The notes: generated by a model from the sequence alone, not told the origin. A stretch of DNA of 7,229 nt from Bacillota bacterium (GCA_023416955.1 JAEZGM010000036.1:1-7229); one strand, 5' to 3'. Numbered from the stretch's first letter, positions 1-5,678 are shown. Numbers and translations are program-made.

Positions 1-281
1 TTGTAACCAGTGGCAAGACCGAGTCTTACTTCTTTACTGATGAAGAGTTCAATGCAGCAAAGGGTAAGATTAAGGGCGAAGTTAAGAGAAACAAGGGTCT
101 TGGTGCATTGAAACCCCATCAGGCAAAGCGCTCTATGTTCGACCCCGAATATCAGCGTCTTGATGTGATGGAATATGAAGAAAGCGCAATGGACTTATTA
201 TATTCCTTAATGGGCGAGGATGTGGCGCCCCGTAGAGAGTTCATTATGGAGAATGTTGATTTTACGGAGATTCGCGAATGA
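1..281 (+). CDS. gyrB: DNA gyrase / topoisomerase IV subunit B, C-terminal end (partial)
   Basis: Only the last 92 complete codons are present; the gene begins before the window (frame starts at base 3, TGA stop at 279-281). The translation carries the end of the Toprim region and the GyrB tail. The signature KRNKGLGAL matches the RYKGLGEM block of GyrB/ParE, followed by a helix with FDPEYQRLDVM and the closing LMGEDVAPRREFI, equivalent to the LMGDxVxPRREFI ending of the family. This subunit hydrolyses ATP and holds the Mg-binding Toprim site used for strand cleavage together with subunit A, which lies downstream at 718-3069. The visible part cannot separate GyrB from ParE; the partner's GyrA-box-like motif favours gyrase. 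The stop overlaps the next start (ATGA), implying co-translation with the small gene that follows. Confidence 0.93.
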   Translation, partial: VTSGKTESYFFTDEEFNAAKGKIKGEVKRNKGLGALKPHQAKRSMFDPEYQRLDVMEYEESAMDLLYSLMGEDVAPRREFIMENVDFTEIRE

Positions 282-490
282 TTACCAAACAAAAGATTCT
301 TGGTGGTAACATATATATAGATGGAGAATTATGGGCTACCTTTTCCAATCCTGACCCAGCGTGTCCTCTATTTAATATTTGCGACTGTAAAACAGCGATG
401 TGTCGGGTGGTGCCACCCGATGACTCCTGTCATTATTACCGCTATTTTAAAAATATAATTGAGGCGAAAGCAAATGAGCAAAATTGTTGA
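278..490 (+). CDS. Small cysteine-rich protein of unknown function (70 aa), possible zinc binder
   Basis: The start codon overlaps the gyrB stop (ATGA), with a GGAG ribosome site 8 bases upstream at 266-269. The protein has a short N-terminal half that looks like beta strands, then a cysteine cluster: C29, C35, C37, C42, C51 and H52, in the pattern CPxxxxCxC, four residues, C, then VVPPDDSCHYYRYFK. The spacing suggests a small metal-binding fold, though no classical CxxC pair is present and the metal is an inference. I do not recognise a named family. The gene sits between the two topoisomerase subunit genes and its last 17 bases overlap the next gene, so it is probably translated as part of the gyrB transcript. 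It could be a topoisomerase accessory or simply a hitchhiking small gene. Confidence 0.8.
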   Translation: MITKQKILGGNIYIDGELWATFSNPDPACPLFNICDCKTAMCRVVPPDDSCHYYRYFKNIIEAKANEQNC

Positions 491-662
491 TATGGCTATA
501 GCCATAGATGAAGAGTTCGACAAATTACGTTATGAAATCGATTCAGTAAATTGTTACGCTCATCAGCTCGAAGAACAGGTGGCTTATCAAAAAGCGAAGA
601 ATCGTGCCATAGCCAGTATGCTTCGAGAGTTAGCTGGCAGAATTGAACGAGAGGAAATTTGA
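474..662 (+). CDS. Small helical (coiled-coil-like) hypothetical protein, 62 aa
   Basis: The ATG at 474 was chosen because GAGG at 461-464 lies 9 bases upstream. An alternative TTG at 459 would add five residues but has no ribosome site. The gene overlaps the end of the preceding gene by 17 bases in another frame. The product is highly charged and predicted to be almost entirely helical, with heptad-like hydrophobic spacing (DEEFDKLRYEIDSV, then HQLEEQVAY, then IASMLRELAGRIE), so a short coiled coil that oligomerises or binds a partner is plausible. There is one cysteine and no signal peptide or membrane segment. The last codons and the TGA stop lie within a terminator hairpin (649-672). I do not recognise the family and assign no function. 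Confidence 0.7.
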   Translation: MSKIVDMAIAIDEEFDKLRYEIDSVNCYAHQLEEQVAYQKAKNRAIASMLRELAGRIEREEI

Positions 663-679
663 TTTTCCTCTCATTTTCT
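649..679 (+). terminator. Rho-independent terminator overlapping the 3' end of the small helical gene
   Basis: A perfect 9-bp stem pairs GAGAGGAAA (649-657) with TTTCCTCTC (664-672), with a 6-base loop at 658-663, followed by a short T-rich run (ATTTTCTG). The TGA stop of the preceding gene lies in the loop. The hairpin also contains the -35 box of the next promoter (659-664). It ends the gyrB-side transcript just before gyrA starts its own. The T run is short, so termination may be partial. Confidence 0.7.
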
Positions 680-687
680 GATATAAT
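659..687 (+). promoter_or_regulatory. Promoter of the gyrA-like gene
   Basis: TTGATT (659-664) and TATAAT (682-687) are separated by exactly 17 bases, with TG just upstream of the -10 (extended -10 form, TGATATAAT). Transcription would begin near base 694, leaving a leader of about 24 bases with AAAGGAG before the ATG at 718. The flanks (AAATTTGA upstream, ATTTTCTG before the -10) match the promoters at 3073 and 3205. Confidence 0.85.
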
Positions 688-717
688 AAATATATAATGA
701 ATTGAAAGGAGAAAGAA

Positions 718-3069
718 ATGGCTGAGTTAAAACCTATTATTAAACAGTCTATGACCCAGTATGCGGGTGCTGTTCTACAGTCTCGTGCTCTGGTTGATGT
801 GCGCGATTGCTTAAAACCTTCCGCACGACAGATTTTCTTCTGTATGGACAAATATAAATACACTGCAAATAAACCCTTCCAAAAAACCATGGCCGCAATT
901 GGTGATGCGATGAAGCATTTCTATATTCATGGTGATAGTTCTTGTGAAGGTATTATCATGCGCGCCGGCCAGTCTTTTGCTATGCGTTATCCTCTAGTAG
1001 AGGTTGATGGTAATGGTGGTACTCTGCTGGCTTCTGGTTACTGGGCTGCTCCTCGTTACACAGAAACAAGATTGTCTAAGCTGTCTGCGTATCTGTTCGC
1101 GGATATTGACAAAGACACTATTGACGATTGGCGCGACAACTATGCTGATAATGAGCAATATCCTGCCGTTCTGCCCACTAAGGGTTTTTATAACCTTGTA
1201 AATGGTACGAGTGGTATCGGTATTGGTATGGCCTGTTCTGTTCCTCAGTATAACATCAAGGAACTGAATAATGCTCTCGTTTATCTAATTGACAATCCGG
1301 ATTGTGATTTCAATGAAATCTATTGCGCTCCGGACTTTGCCACCGGTGCCATTTTGTATAATGAATCTGATGTAAAGGAATCCATGAAGAATGGCACAGG
1401 CTTTGCTTGTAAGTTGCGTAGTGTTGTTGAATTTGATTCCAAGGAAAGATGTTTCGTAGTTACTGAAATTCCTTATGGAGTCTATACCAACACCATCTGC
1501 GGCCAGCTTGAGGAAATAGTAAATGGAGAGGATAATCCTGGCATCGAAAGATTTAACGACCTCACCGGCTCCACTCCGCTGATTAAAATCTACTTGGCAA
1601 AGAAAGCAAACCCCGATAAGGTTCTGAAGTATCTGTTTAAGAATACCTTCTTGCAGTATCATTATGGTATCAATTTTACCATGTTGGATAATGGTCGCTT
1701 CCCTCGTGTCTTCGGATGGAAGGAAATGCTCCAGGCTCACATTGACCATGAGCGAGTTGTATATAGACGAGCTTTTGAATTTGACCTTAATAAGATTAAA
1801 GCTCGTATTCATATTATCGATGGTCTGTTAATTTGCATGGCGCGAATTGAAGAAGTCGTTCAGACTATTCGTAATTCTGCATCTACTGCAGCAGCATCCA
1901 CTGCACTGCAGGCAAACTTCTTGCTTGATGAAGCCCAGACTAAGGCAGTTCTTGACATGAAGCTGAGTCGTTTGGCGCATCTGGAAGTCAAGAAACTAGA
2001 GAATGAGCGTGAAGAACTTGTTGGTAAAGCAGAAGCTATTGAAAAGATTCTGAATAGCGAAGAGCTGTTTAAGGAAGAAATCAAGAAGGGTTGGCGTGAA
2101 GTTGCCGAGAAGTTTGGTGATGCGCGCCGTACCCGCATCCTTGATATCGCAAAGGAAGATGAAGAGCCTACTGAAATTCGTGTTCTTCAAATCTCCATGA
2201 CCAATAAAAACAATATCTATCTGTCTGAAACCTCCACTCTTTACAAGCAAAAGCGTGGTGGTGTAGGTAGCAAGGCGAAGTTGGAGGCTGGTGAATATGT
2301 TATCCACTCAGAGCAAATTGAGTCTAATGAAGAAATTGCTTTCTTCACTCACAGTGGAGACTTCTACCACTACCCTGCGGCCGCTCTACCTGTAGGAGAA
2401 AGAGTTGCTATTGAATCTCTATTCGGCCTCTCTGGAGGAGAAAGAATTGTTGCTATTTCTTCCTTTAACAAGAGAAAAGCAGAAAAGAATATTGTGTTCT
2501 TTACCAAGAACGGATTCGTAAAGAAATCCGAATTGTCTGAATATAATCTAAAGCTCTCCGGTAGTCTAAAGGCAATTAACCTTGATGCGAACGATGAAAT
2601 TGCGTCCATTTTGTTTATTGACATCGAAGATGTCGGTATTATGACAGAATTGGGTAATTTTATTCGTATTACTACTAGCGATATTCGTCCCATCGGTCGT
2701 GTAGCCAAGGGTATTAGAGGAATTAAATTAAATGATGGTGATGCTGTATCCTGCGCCTACCCCATTCAAAAAGATGCTCAGTACATCATTTCTGTAACCT
2801 CTTCTGGTCTGTTTAAGAAAACTCCTATTAGCGAGTTTACTGTACAGGGTAAAAACACCAAGGGAGCAAAGATTCATAAGCTAACCGGAAAGGATTATAT
2901 GGCAGATTTTGTATCTCTTGGTACAGAAACTGAGATTCTTGTTGCATCTAGCAAGTCTTGTATTAAGCTATCTATTAATGACGTTCCTACTTTGAGTCGT
3001 GTCACACAAGGCGCGAAAGCCATTAAAATGGGTGAAACAGATAAAATTATCGGAATTTCACTTTATTAA
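718..3069 (+). CDS. gyrA: DNA gyrase / topoisomerase IV subunit A (phage-encoded, 783 aa)
   Basis: This subunit cleaves and rejoins DNA through a tyrosine, working with subunit B. The start is set by AGGAG at 707-711, 6 bases before ATG. The N-terminal block RALVDVRDCLKPSARQIFFC (residues 23-42) matches the family signature RALPDVRDGLKPVHRR. HGDSS (71-75) corresponds to the HGDSA of the DNA-gate helix, and RYTETRL carries the catalytic Arg113-Tyr114. A tower/coiled-coil region follows, including LDEAQTKAVLDMKLSRLAHLE (about 401-421), equivalent to LSExQAxAILxMRLxRLTGLE. From about residue 490 the tail has repeated blade-like units ending in GIRGIKL and GAKAIKM, a beta-pinwheel. KQKRGGVG contains a near GyrA box (Q511-G517, QKRGGVG against QRRGGKG), which favours gyrase over topo IV. 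The length is somewhat shorter than typical bacterial GyrA (about 800-875 aa). The protein should be cytoplasmic, acting on phage DNA. Confidence 0.95.
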   Translation: MAELKPIIKQSMTQYAGAVLQSRALVDVRDCLKPSARQIFFCMDKYKYTANKPFQKTMAAIGDAMKHFYIHGDSSCEGIIMRAGQSFAMRYPLVEVDGNGGTLLASGYWAAPRYTETRLSKLSAYLFADIDKDTIDDWRDNYADNEQYPAVLPTKGFYNLVNGTSGIGIGMACSVPQYNIKELNNALVYLIDNPDCDFNEIYCAPDFATGAILYNESDVKESMKNGTGFACKLRSVVEFDSKERCFVVTEIPYGVYTNTICGQLEEIVNGEDNPGIERFNDLTGSTPLIKIYLAKKANPDKVLKYLFKNTFLQYHYGINFTMLDNGRFPRVFGWKEMLQAHIDHERVVYRRAFEFDLNKIKARIHIIDGLLICMARIEEVVQTIRNSASTAAASTALQANFLLDEAQTKAVLDMKLSRLAHLEVKKLENEREELVGKAEAIEKILNSEELFKEEIKKGWREVAEKFGDARRTRILDIAKEDEEPTEIRVLQISMTNKNNIYLSETSTLYKQKRGGVGSKAKLEAGEYVIHSEQIESNEEIAFFTHSGDFYHYPAAALPVGERVAIESLFGLSGGERIVAISSFNKRKAEKNIVFFTKNGFVKKSELSEYNLKLSGSLKAINLDANDEIASILFIDIEDVGIMTELGNFIRITTSDIRPIGRVAKGIRGIKLNDGDAVSCAYPIQKDAQYIISVTSSGLFKKTPISEFTVQGKNTKGAKIHKLTGKDYMADFVSLGTETEILVASSKSCIKLSINDVPTLSRVTQGAKAIKMGETDKIIGISLY

Positions 3070-3072
3070 AAT

Positions 3073-3101
3073 TTGAAATTCTTTGAATTTTCTGGTATAA
3101 T
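3073..3101 (+). promoter_or_regulatory. Promoter of the structured RNA
   Basis: TTGAAA (3073-3078) and TATAAT (3096-3101) are spaced by exactly 17 bases, with TG two positions upstream of the -10. It starts four bases after the gyrA stop. The predicted start of transcription (about 3107-3109) coincides with the first base of the long terminal stem of the RNA at 3108-3194. Positions 3068-3108 match 3200-3240 at 36 of 41 bases. Confidence 0.85.
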
Positions 3102-3107
3102 ATTTAT

Positions 3108-3194
3108 ACAATGATTGAGAGAGGTAACTGCGGAGGGACCCAGCGTGGTTGAAAGTGGTCGGCTGGCAGCGATTCCGCCTCTCGAAATCTTGTA
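3108..3194 (+). ncRNA. Candidate structured non-coding RNA, about 87 nt, class unknown
   Basis: The stretch lies between two promoters, starts where the first should initiate, and has no usable reading frame (the ATG at 3110-3112 meets TGA after 13 codons). It folds into one long hairpin: 3108-3111 pairs with 3190-3193; 3113-3116 with 3186-3189 (U3112 bulged); GA 3117-3118 faces GA 3184-3185, possibly tandem sheared pairs; GAGAG 3119-3123 with CTCTC 3179-3183; a six-base bulge GTAACT; GCGGA 3130-3134 with TCCGC 3174-3178; and an inner CCAGC 3140-3144 with GCTGG 3162-3166. GACC 3137-3140 could instead pair with GGTC 3157-3160, giving an alternative or pseudoknotted core. It is GC-rich compared with its AT-rich flanks. 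I find no tRNA fold and no match to riboswitch or ribozyme consensus sequences I know. No terminator follows, so the transcript probably continues into the winged-helix gene or is processed. Confidence 0.6.
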
Positions 3195-3204
3195 AAAAGA
3201 AAAT

Positions 3205-3233
3205 TTGAAAATAATTAAATTTTCTGCTATAAT
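3205..3233 (+). promoter_or_regulatory. Promoter of the winged-helix gene
   Basis: TTGAAA (3205-3210), 17 bases, then TATAAT (3228-3233) with an upstream TG. It is a near copy of the promoter 132 bases upstream. Transcription would start near 3240, giving a leader of about 77 bases. That leader opens with a hairpin (AAGTGAG 3243-3249 with CTCGCTT 3256-3262, one G-T pair), which could protect the 5' end of the mRNA. Confidence 0.85.
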
Positions 3234-3316
3234 ATTTATAGAAAGTGAGAGATACCTCGCTTCTAAATAAAAACAAAAATATTTTAAAAAGTCTAAATGA
3301 CAAGGAGAAAATCACA

Positions 3317-3571
3317 ATGAAGCTTACTGAAAAGTCTATGGAAGTCTACAATTACATCAAGGAAAATGGCGGTCGCGTTTCCATCGAGGAGCTAGCAGCA
3401 GGCCTGAACCGCACTCCCCGTTCTGTCAACGCTAACGTTACTGACCTGTGCTCTGAGAAGAAGGGCCTGGCAATGCGTGAGAAGGTTAAGGGTGAAGGCG
3501 AGGACGCTAAGGATATTACCTATGTCGTTCTGACCGAAGCTGGCATGACCTTCGTTCCTTCTGAGGATTAA
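3317..3571 (+). CDS. Small winged-helix DNA-binding protein (84 aa), putative regulator
   Basis: The ATG at 3317 was chosen because AAGGAG (3302-3307) lies 9 bases upstream. A GTG at 3245 in the same frame sits within the first bases of the predicted transcript and has no ribosome site. Residues 1-60 form a typical helix-turn-helix: a first helix TEKSMEVYNYIKENGG, then VSIEELAAGLN, then a recognition helix TPRSVNANVTDLCSEKKGLA. A beta-wing follows (REKVKGEGEDAKDITYVVLT) with the LTEAG ending common in MarR-like and related winged helices. The protein has no other domain, so it is likely a dimeric DNA binder. The gene stands alone, with a strong promoter and a strong terminator and rather C-rich codons, suggesting high expression. 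Its target is unknown; nearby candidates are its own leader and the direct repeats before the SSB-like gene. Confidence 0.85.
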   Translation: MKLTEKSMEVYNYIKENGGRVSIEELAAGLNRTPRSVNANVTDLCSEKKGLAMREKVKGEGEDAKDITYVVLTEAGMTFVPSED

Positions 3572-3579
3572 TTTTTATA

Positions 3580-3608
3580 GTGGGGTCGCGAGGCCCCACA
3601 ATTTTTCT
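3580..3608 (+). terminator. Rho-independent terminator after the winged-helix gene
   Basis: An 8-bp GC-rich stem pairs GTGGGGTC (3580-3587) with GGCCCCAC (3592-3599), one G-T pair, capped by a GCGA tetraloop of the stable GNRA type. AATTTTTCT follows. This should stop most transcripts before the SSB-like gene. Confidence 0.9.
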
Positions 3609-3617
3609 CAGTAAAAC

Positions 3618-3642
3618 GAAACTTTAAAATGAAACTTTAAAA
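3618..3642 (+). repeat. Two tandem 12-base direct repeats upstream of the SSB-like gene
   Basis: GAAACTTTAAAA occurs at 3618-3629 and again at 3631-3642, separated by one T, so the period is 13 bases. It lies between a strong terminator and the ribosome site of the SSB-like gene, in a spot where no good promoter is visible. TAAAAT (3625-3630) could be a weak -10 box, with only TTTTTC at the -35 position. The repeat could be an activator or repressor site, which is an inference. Confidence 0.6.
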
Positions 3643-3660
3643 CAACAAAGGAGAATTACA

Positions 3661-4572
3661 ATGCTGGAATCCAAGGAAAATTCTGTAAAGATTGAGGGTA
3701 TCCTGTCCGAAATTGACCTGGAGGCAGGTAGCTACAGCAAGGATGGTAAGACCATCGAAAAGATTGGTGGCTCCATCAAGGTTCGTGTGAACCAGATGCT
3801 GAATGGCGTCGAGACTGAACTGGATATCCCTGTATTTATGTTTGCTAACAAGCTGACCAACAAGGGCACACCCAACCCTGCTTATGCATCCATTGAGCGT
3901 GTGATGAATGAGTATAAGAGCATTGCCGCAGTTGGTATTGATGCTGCAGACCGTGTTCGTATCACCGGCGCCAACATTCGTATGAACGAGTATTATGGCC
4001 AGGGTGATAAGCTGAACTCTTACCCCCGTATTAACGCTTCTTTCGTGACTAAGGTCACTGATATGAGTAAGTACAATCCCGAAGCATCCTTCTCTGCTAT
4101 CTTCGCTATTGGTAGCATGGGTTATGAAACCGATAAGGATGGCGTCGAGGTTGCTGACCGCTACAAGATTCGCGGTATTATGCCCCAGTATGGTGGCTCT
4201 GTTGACGTTATCGATTTCTTCGCTACCAGTCCCAATGTTATCGATGCAGTTTCCTCTTATTGGGAACAGGGTGATACCGTTAAGATCAACGGTAAGCTAA
4301 ATTTCACTTCCAAGACTGAGGAGAAGCTGGTTGAGGTTGACTTCGGTGAGCCTCGTGTTGAAAGAAAGACCATTTCTGTCAGCGAGCTGATTATCACTGG
4401 TGGTTCTCAGACTCCTCTGGAGGGCGACTTTGCTTTTGATATGGATGAAATCCAGGCTGCTCTGGAAGCTCGTCAGGCTCGTCTGGCTGAGCTGAAGGCA
4501 AAGGCTAAGGCAAAGGACACCAAGTCTGCTCCTAAGGCTGCTCCCAAGAAGGCAATGGACCTGGGCTTCTAA
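3661..4572 (+). CDS. ssb: Phage single-stranded DNA-binding-like protein with two OB-fold-like halves (303 aa)
   Basis: Predicted to coat single-stranded DNA in phage replication and recombination. The start has AGGAG at 3649-3653, 7 bases upstream. Two similar halves can be seen. Residues 8-132 begin with VKIEGILSEI, contain a helix around IERVMNEYKSI, and then ADRVRITGANIRM. Residues 143-246 begin with FSAIFAIGSMGY, contain a helix VIDAVSSYWEQ, and then GDTVKINGKLNFT. Each has the strand-helix-strand order of an OB fold, and GDxVxIxG is common in OB folds. The C-terminal tail (about 262-303) has a charged helix, then a flexible Lys/Ala-rich stretch, ending MDLGF. It thus ends in an acidic residue and a phenylalanine, loosely like the SSB tip that recruits partners. 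The next gene, 14 bases on, is a Sak4-like ATPase, a family whose annealing activity depends on a cognate SSB. The OB assignment is from pattern only. Confidence 0.75.
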   Translation: MLESKENSVKIEGILSEIDLEAGSYSKDGKTIEKIGGSIKVRVNQMLNGVETELDIPVFMFANKLTNKGTPNPAYASIERVMNEYKSIAAVGIDAADRVRITGANIRMNEYYGQGDKLNSYPRINASFVTKVTDMSKYNPEASFSAIFAIGSMGYETDKDGVEVADRYKIRGIMPQYGGSVDVIDFFATSPNVIDAVSSYWEQGDTVKINGKLNFTSKTEEKLVEVDFGEPRVERKTISVSELIITGGSQTPLEGDFAFDMDEIQAALEARQARLAELKAKAKAKDTKSAPKAAPKKAMDLGF

Positions 4573-4586
4573 TAGGAGGGTAGTAA

Positions 4587-5561
4587 ATGGCTATTGATAT
4601 TTTTAATATCCAGCCTACTACCATCTCACGCGACCTAAAGGGTAAGTTCGTATGTATTTACTCCTTACCCAAGGTCGGTAAGACCAGTATGGCTTGCTAG
4701 TTCCCCAAAAATCTGCTACTGGCTTTTGAGAAGGGTTACAACGCCATTGCGGGTGTTAAGCCCATTGACATTACCAAGTGGAGTGACCTGAAGTTGGTTC
4801 TGCGCCAGCTCGAAAAACCCGAAGCACGACTGCTATATGATACAGTAACTATCGATACTGTTGGTATTGCTTGGGAAATGTGCGAACAGTTTGTCTGTGC
4901 CCAGAATGGTGTTCAGAAGATTGCTGATATCCCCTGGGGCGGTGGTTATTCCGCGTGTAAGAAGGAGTTTGAATCCTGCTTGCGTAAAATCACTCAGCTT
5001 GGTTATGGTCTAGTGATCATTGCTCACGTTGATAAGCGCACTGAAAAGCGAGCAGATGATTCTGAGGTCGAAATTCTCGGTCCCGCAATTCCCAAGCGTG
5101 CTTATGAGATTGTCAATCAGCTGGTTGACATTATCGGTTACATTGATGTAACTTGGGATGAAGAGGGTAATTCCGAGCGTTGGCTGTATACCAGAAAGAC
5201 TCCCACCGTTATGGCAGGTAGTCGATTTAAGTATCTGGCTCCCAAGATTAAGTTTGGTTATCAAGAATTGGTTGATGCTATTTCTGATGCAATTGACAAG
5301 TCTGAAAAGTTGGACGGCGCGACAGTCGTTGAAACTTCCGAACTGATTATGGAAGAGGCTCTTGATTATAAGAAGATTAGAGAGCGCGCTTCTTCTCTGT
5401 GGGCTGACCTGGTTGATCGCGATGAAGATAATGCCGCTGTTATTCTGAAGAAGGTTGAAATGATTTTCGGCCGTCAGATTAAGCTGTCTGAAATTACTGA
5501 GGATCAGGTTGACTTGTTCAATCTTGTTGTTCTTGAAATGGAAGATATGCTAAAGGAATAA
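4587..5561 (+). CDS. Sak4-like (AAA_24-type) recombination ATPase with an in-frame TAG at codon 38 (324 codons)
   Basis: Sak4-family proteins are RecA-like single-domain ATPases that promote single-strand annealing with an SSB partner; the SSB-like gene is directly upstream. The ATG at 4587 follows AGGAGG (4574-4579) by 7 bases. The frame runs through Walker A SLPKVGKT (residues 26-33, Ser where the first Gly is usual), then TAG at codon 38, then FPKNLLLAFEKGYNAIAGVK, typical of this family. Walker B is VTIDT with Asp90, and a later strand LVIIAHVDKR carries His147. A helical C-terminal region of about 120 residues follows. Stopping at TAG would leave 37 residues, and restarting downstream (for example TTG at 4794) would lose Walker A, so neither product could be an ATPase. 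Conservation on both sides with no frame change argues that TAG is decoded, probably as Gln (CAG differs by one base). A single nonsense mutation or base error remains possible. Confidence 0.85.
4698..4700 (+). other. In-frame TAG (amber) codon, probably recoded to an amino acid
   Basis: The codon follows Walker A in the order GKTSMAC-TAG-FPKNLLLAF. It is the only in-frame TAG in about 2,230 codons of this window. None of the eight visible stop codons is TAG (TGA for the gyrB, cysteine-rich, helical and zinc-finger genes; TAA for gyrA, winged-helix, SSB and Sak4). No suppressor tRNA gene is visible here. Confidence 0.7.
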
Positions 5562-5576
5562 CGCTTTAAAAATTAC

Positions 5577-5605
5577 GCCACCCTTCTAGTAAGGGTGGCT
5601 TTTCT
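5577..5605 (+). terminator. Rho-independent terminator after the Sak4-like gene
   Basis: A perfect 9-bp stem pairs GCCACCCTT (5577-5585) with AAGGGTGGC (5591-5599), with a 5-base loop CTAGT, followed directly by TTTTCT. It closes the SSB-Sak4 transcript and is followed within four bases by the next promoter. Confidence 0.92.
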
Positions 5606-5608
5606 AAT

Positions 5609-5637
5609 TTGACTTTTTCAAAAAAATGTGATATAAT
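5609..5637 (+). promoter_or_regulatory. Promoter of the zinc-finger / helicase operon
   Basis: TTGACT (5609-5614), 17 bases, then TATAAT (5632-5637) with TG upstream (TGATATAAT). Transcription would begin near 5644, leaving a leader of about 35 bases. It shares the AATTTGA upstream context with the other three promoters but has a different spacer. Confidence 0.87.
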
Positions 5638-5678
5638 ATATGTAGGAAATTAAGCGATAATAGATTGGTGGTGCTATA

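Noticed and set aside
1285..1812. 175-codon open frame on the minus strand inside gyrA (with smaller ones at 630-890, 1860-2138, 1996-2307, 2370-2708 and 5010-5264)
   Set aside because: These lie antisense to well-conserved genes, with no ribosome sites and low-complexity or implausible translations.
3076..3090. Hairpin AAATTC/GAATTT just after gyrA as a terminator
   Set aside because: It has only six AT-rich pairs with a 3-base loop, lies inside the promoter spacer and has no proper T run; it is unlikely to stop transcription.
3119..3183. Possible tRNA (7-bp acceptor-like stem GAGAGGT with GCCTCTC), perhaps a suppressor tRNA
   Set aside because: The span is only 65 bases. There is no TTC-type T loop, no D arm of the right size, no CTA anticodon and no CCA-like end. 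The internal helices fit a single long hairpin better.
3108..3194. HDV-like (theta) ribozyme of the kind reported beside tRNAs in recoded phages, or a hammerhead, twister or T-box element
   Set aside because: The hallmark sequences I know for these (the CCTCGC-type L3 segment and catalytic-C junction, CTGATGA, the twister loops, the T-box core) are absent and no tRNA is adjacent.
3245..3316. Upstream GTG start extending the winged-helix protein by 24 residues
   Set aside because: The GTG lies within a few bases of the predicted transcript start and in a hairpin, without a ribosome site; ATG 3317 has AAGGAG at good spacing.
4794..5561. A separate 255-aa gene starting at TTG 4794
   Set aside because: There is no ribosome site, it would lack Walker A, and the upstream sequence to 4587 is clearly the same protein interrupted only by TAG.
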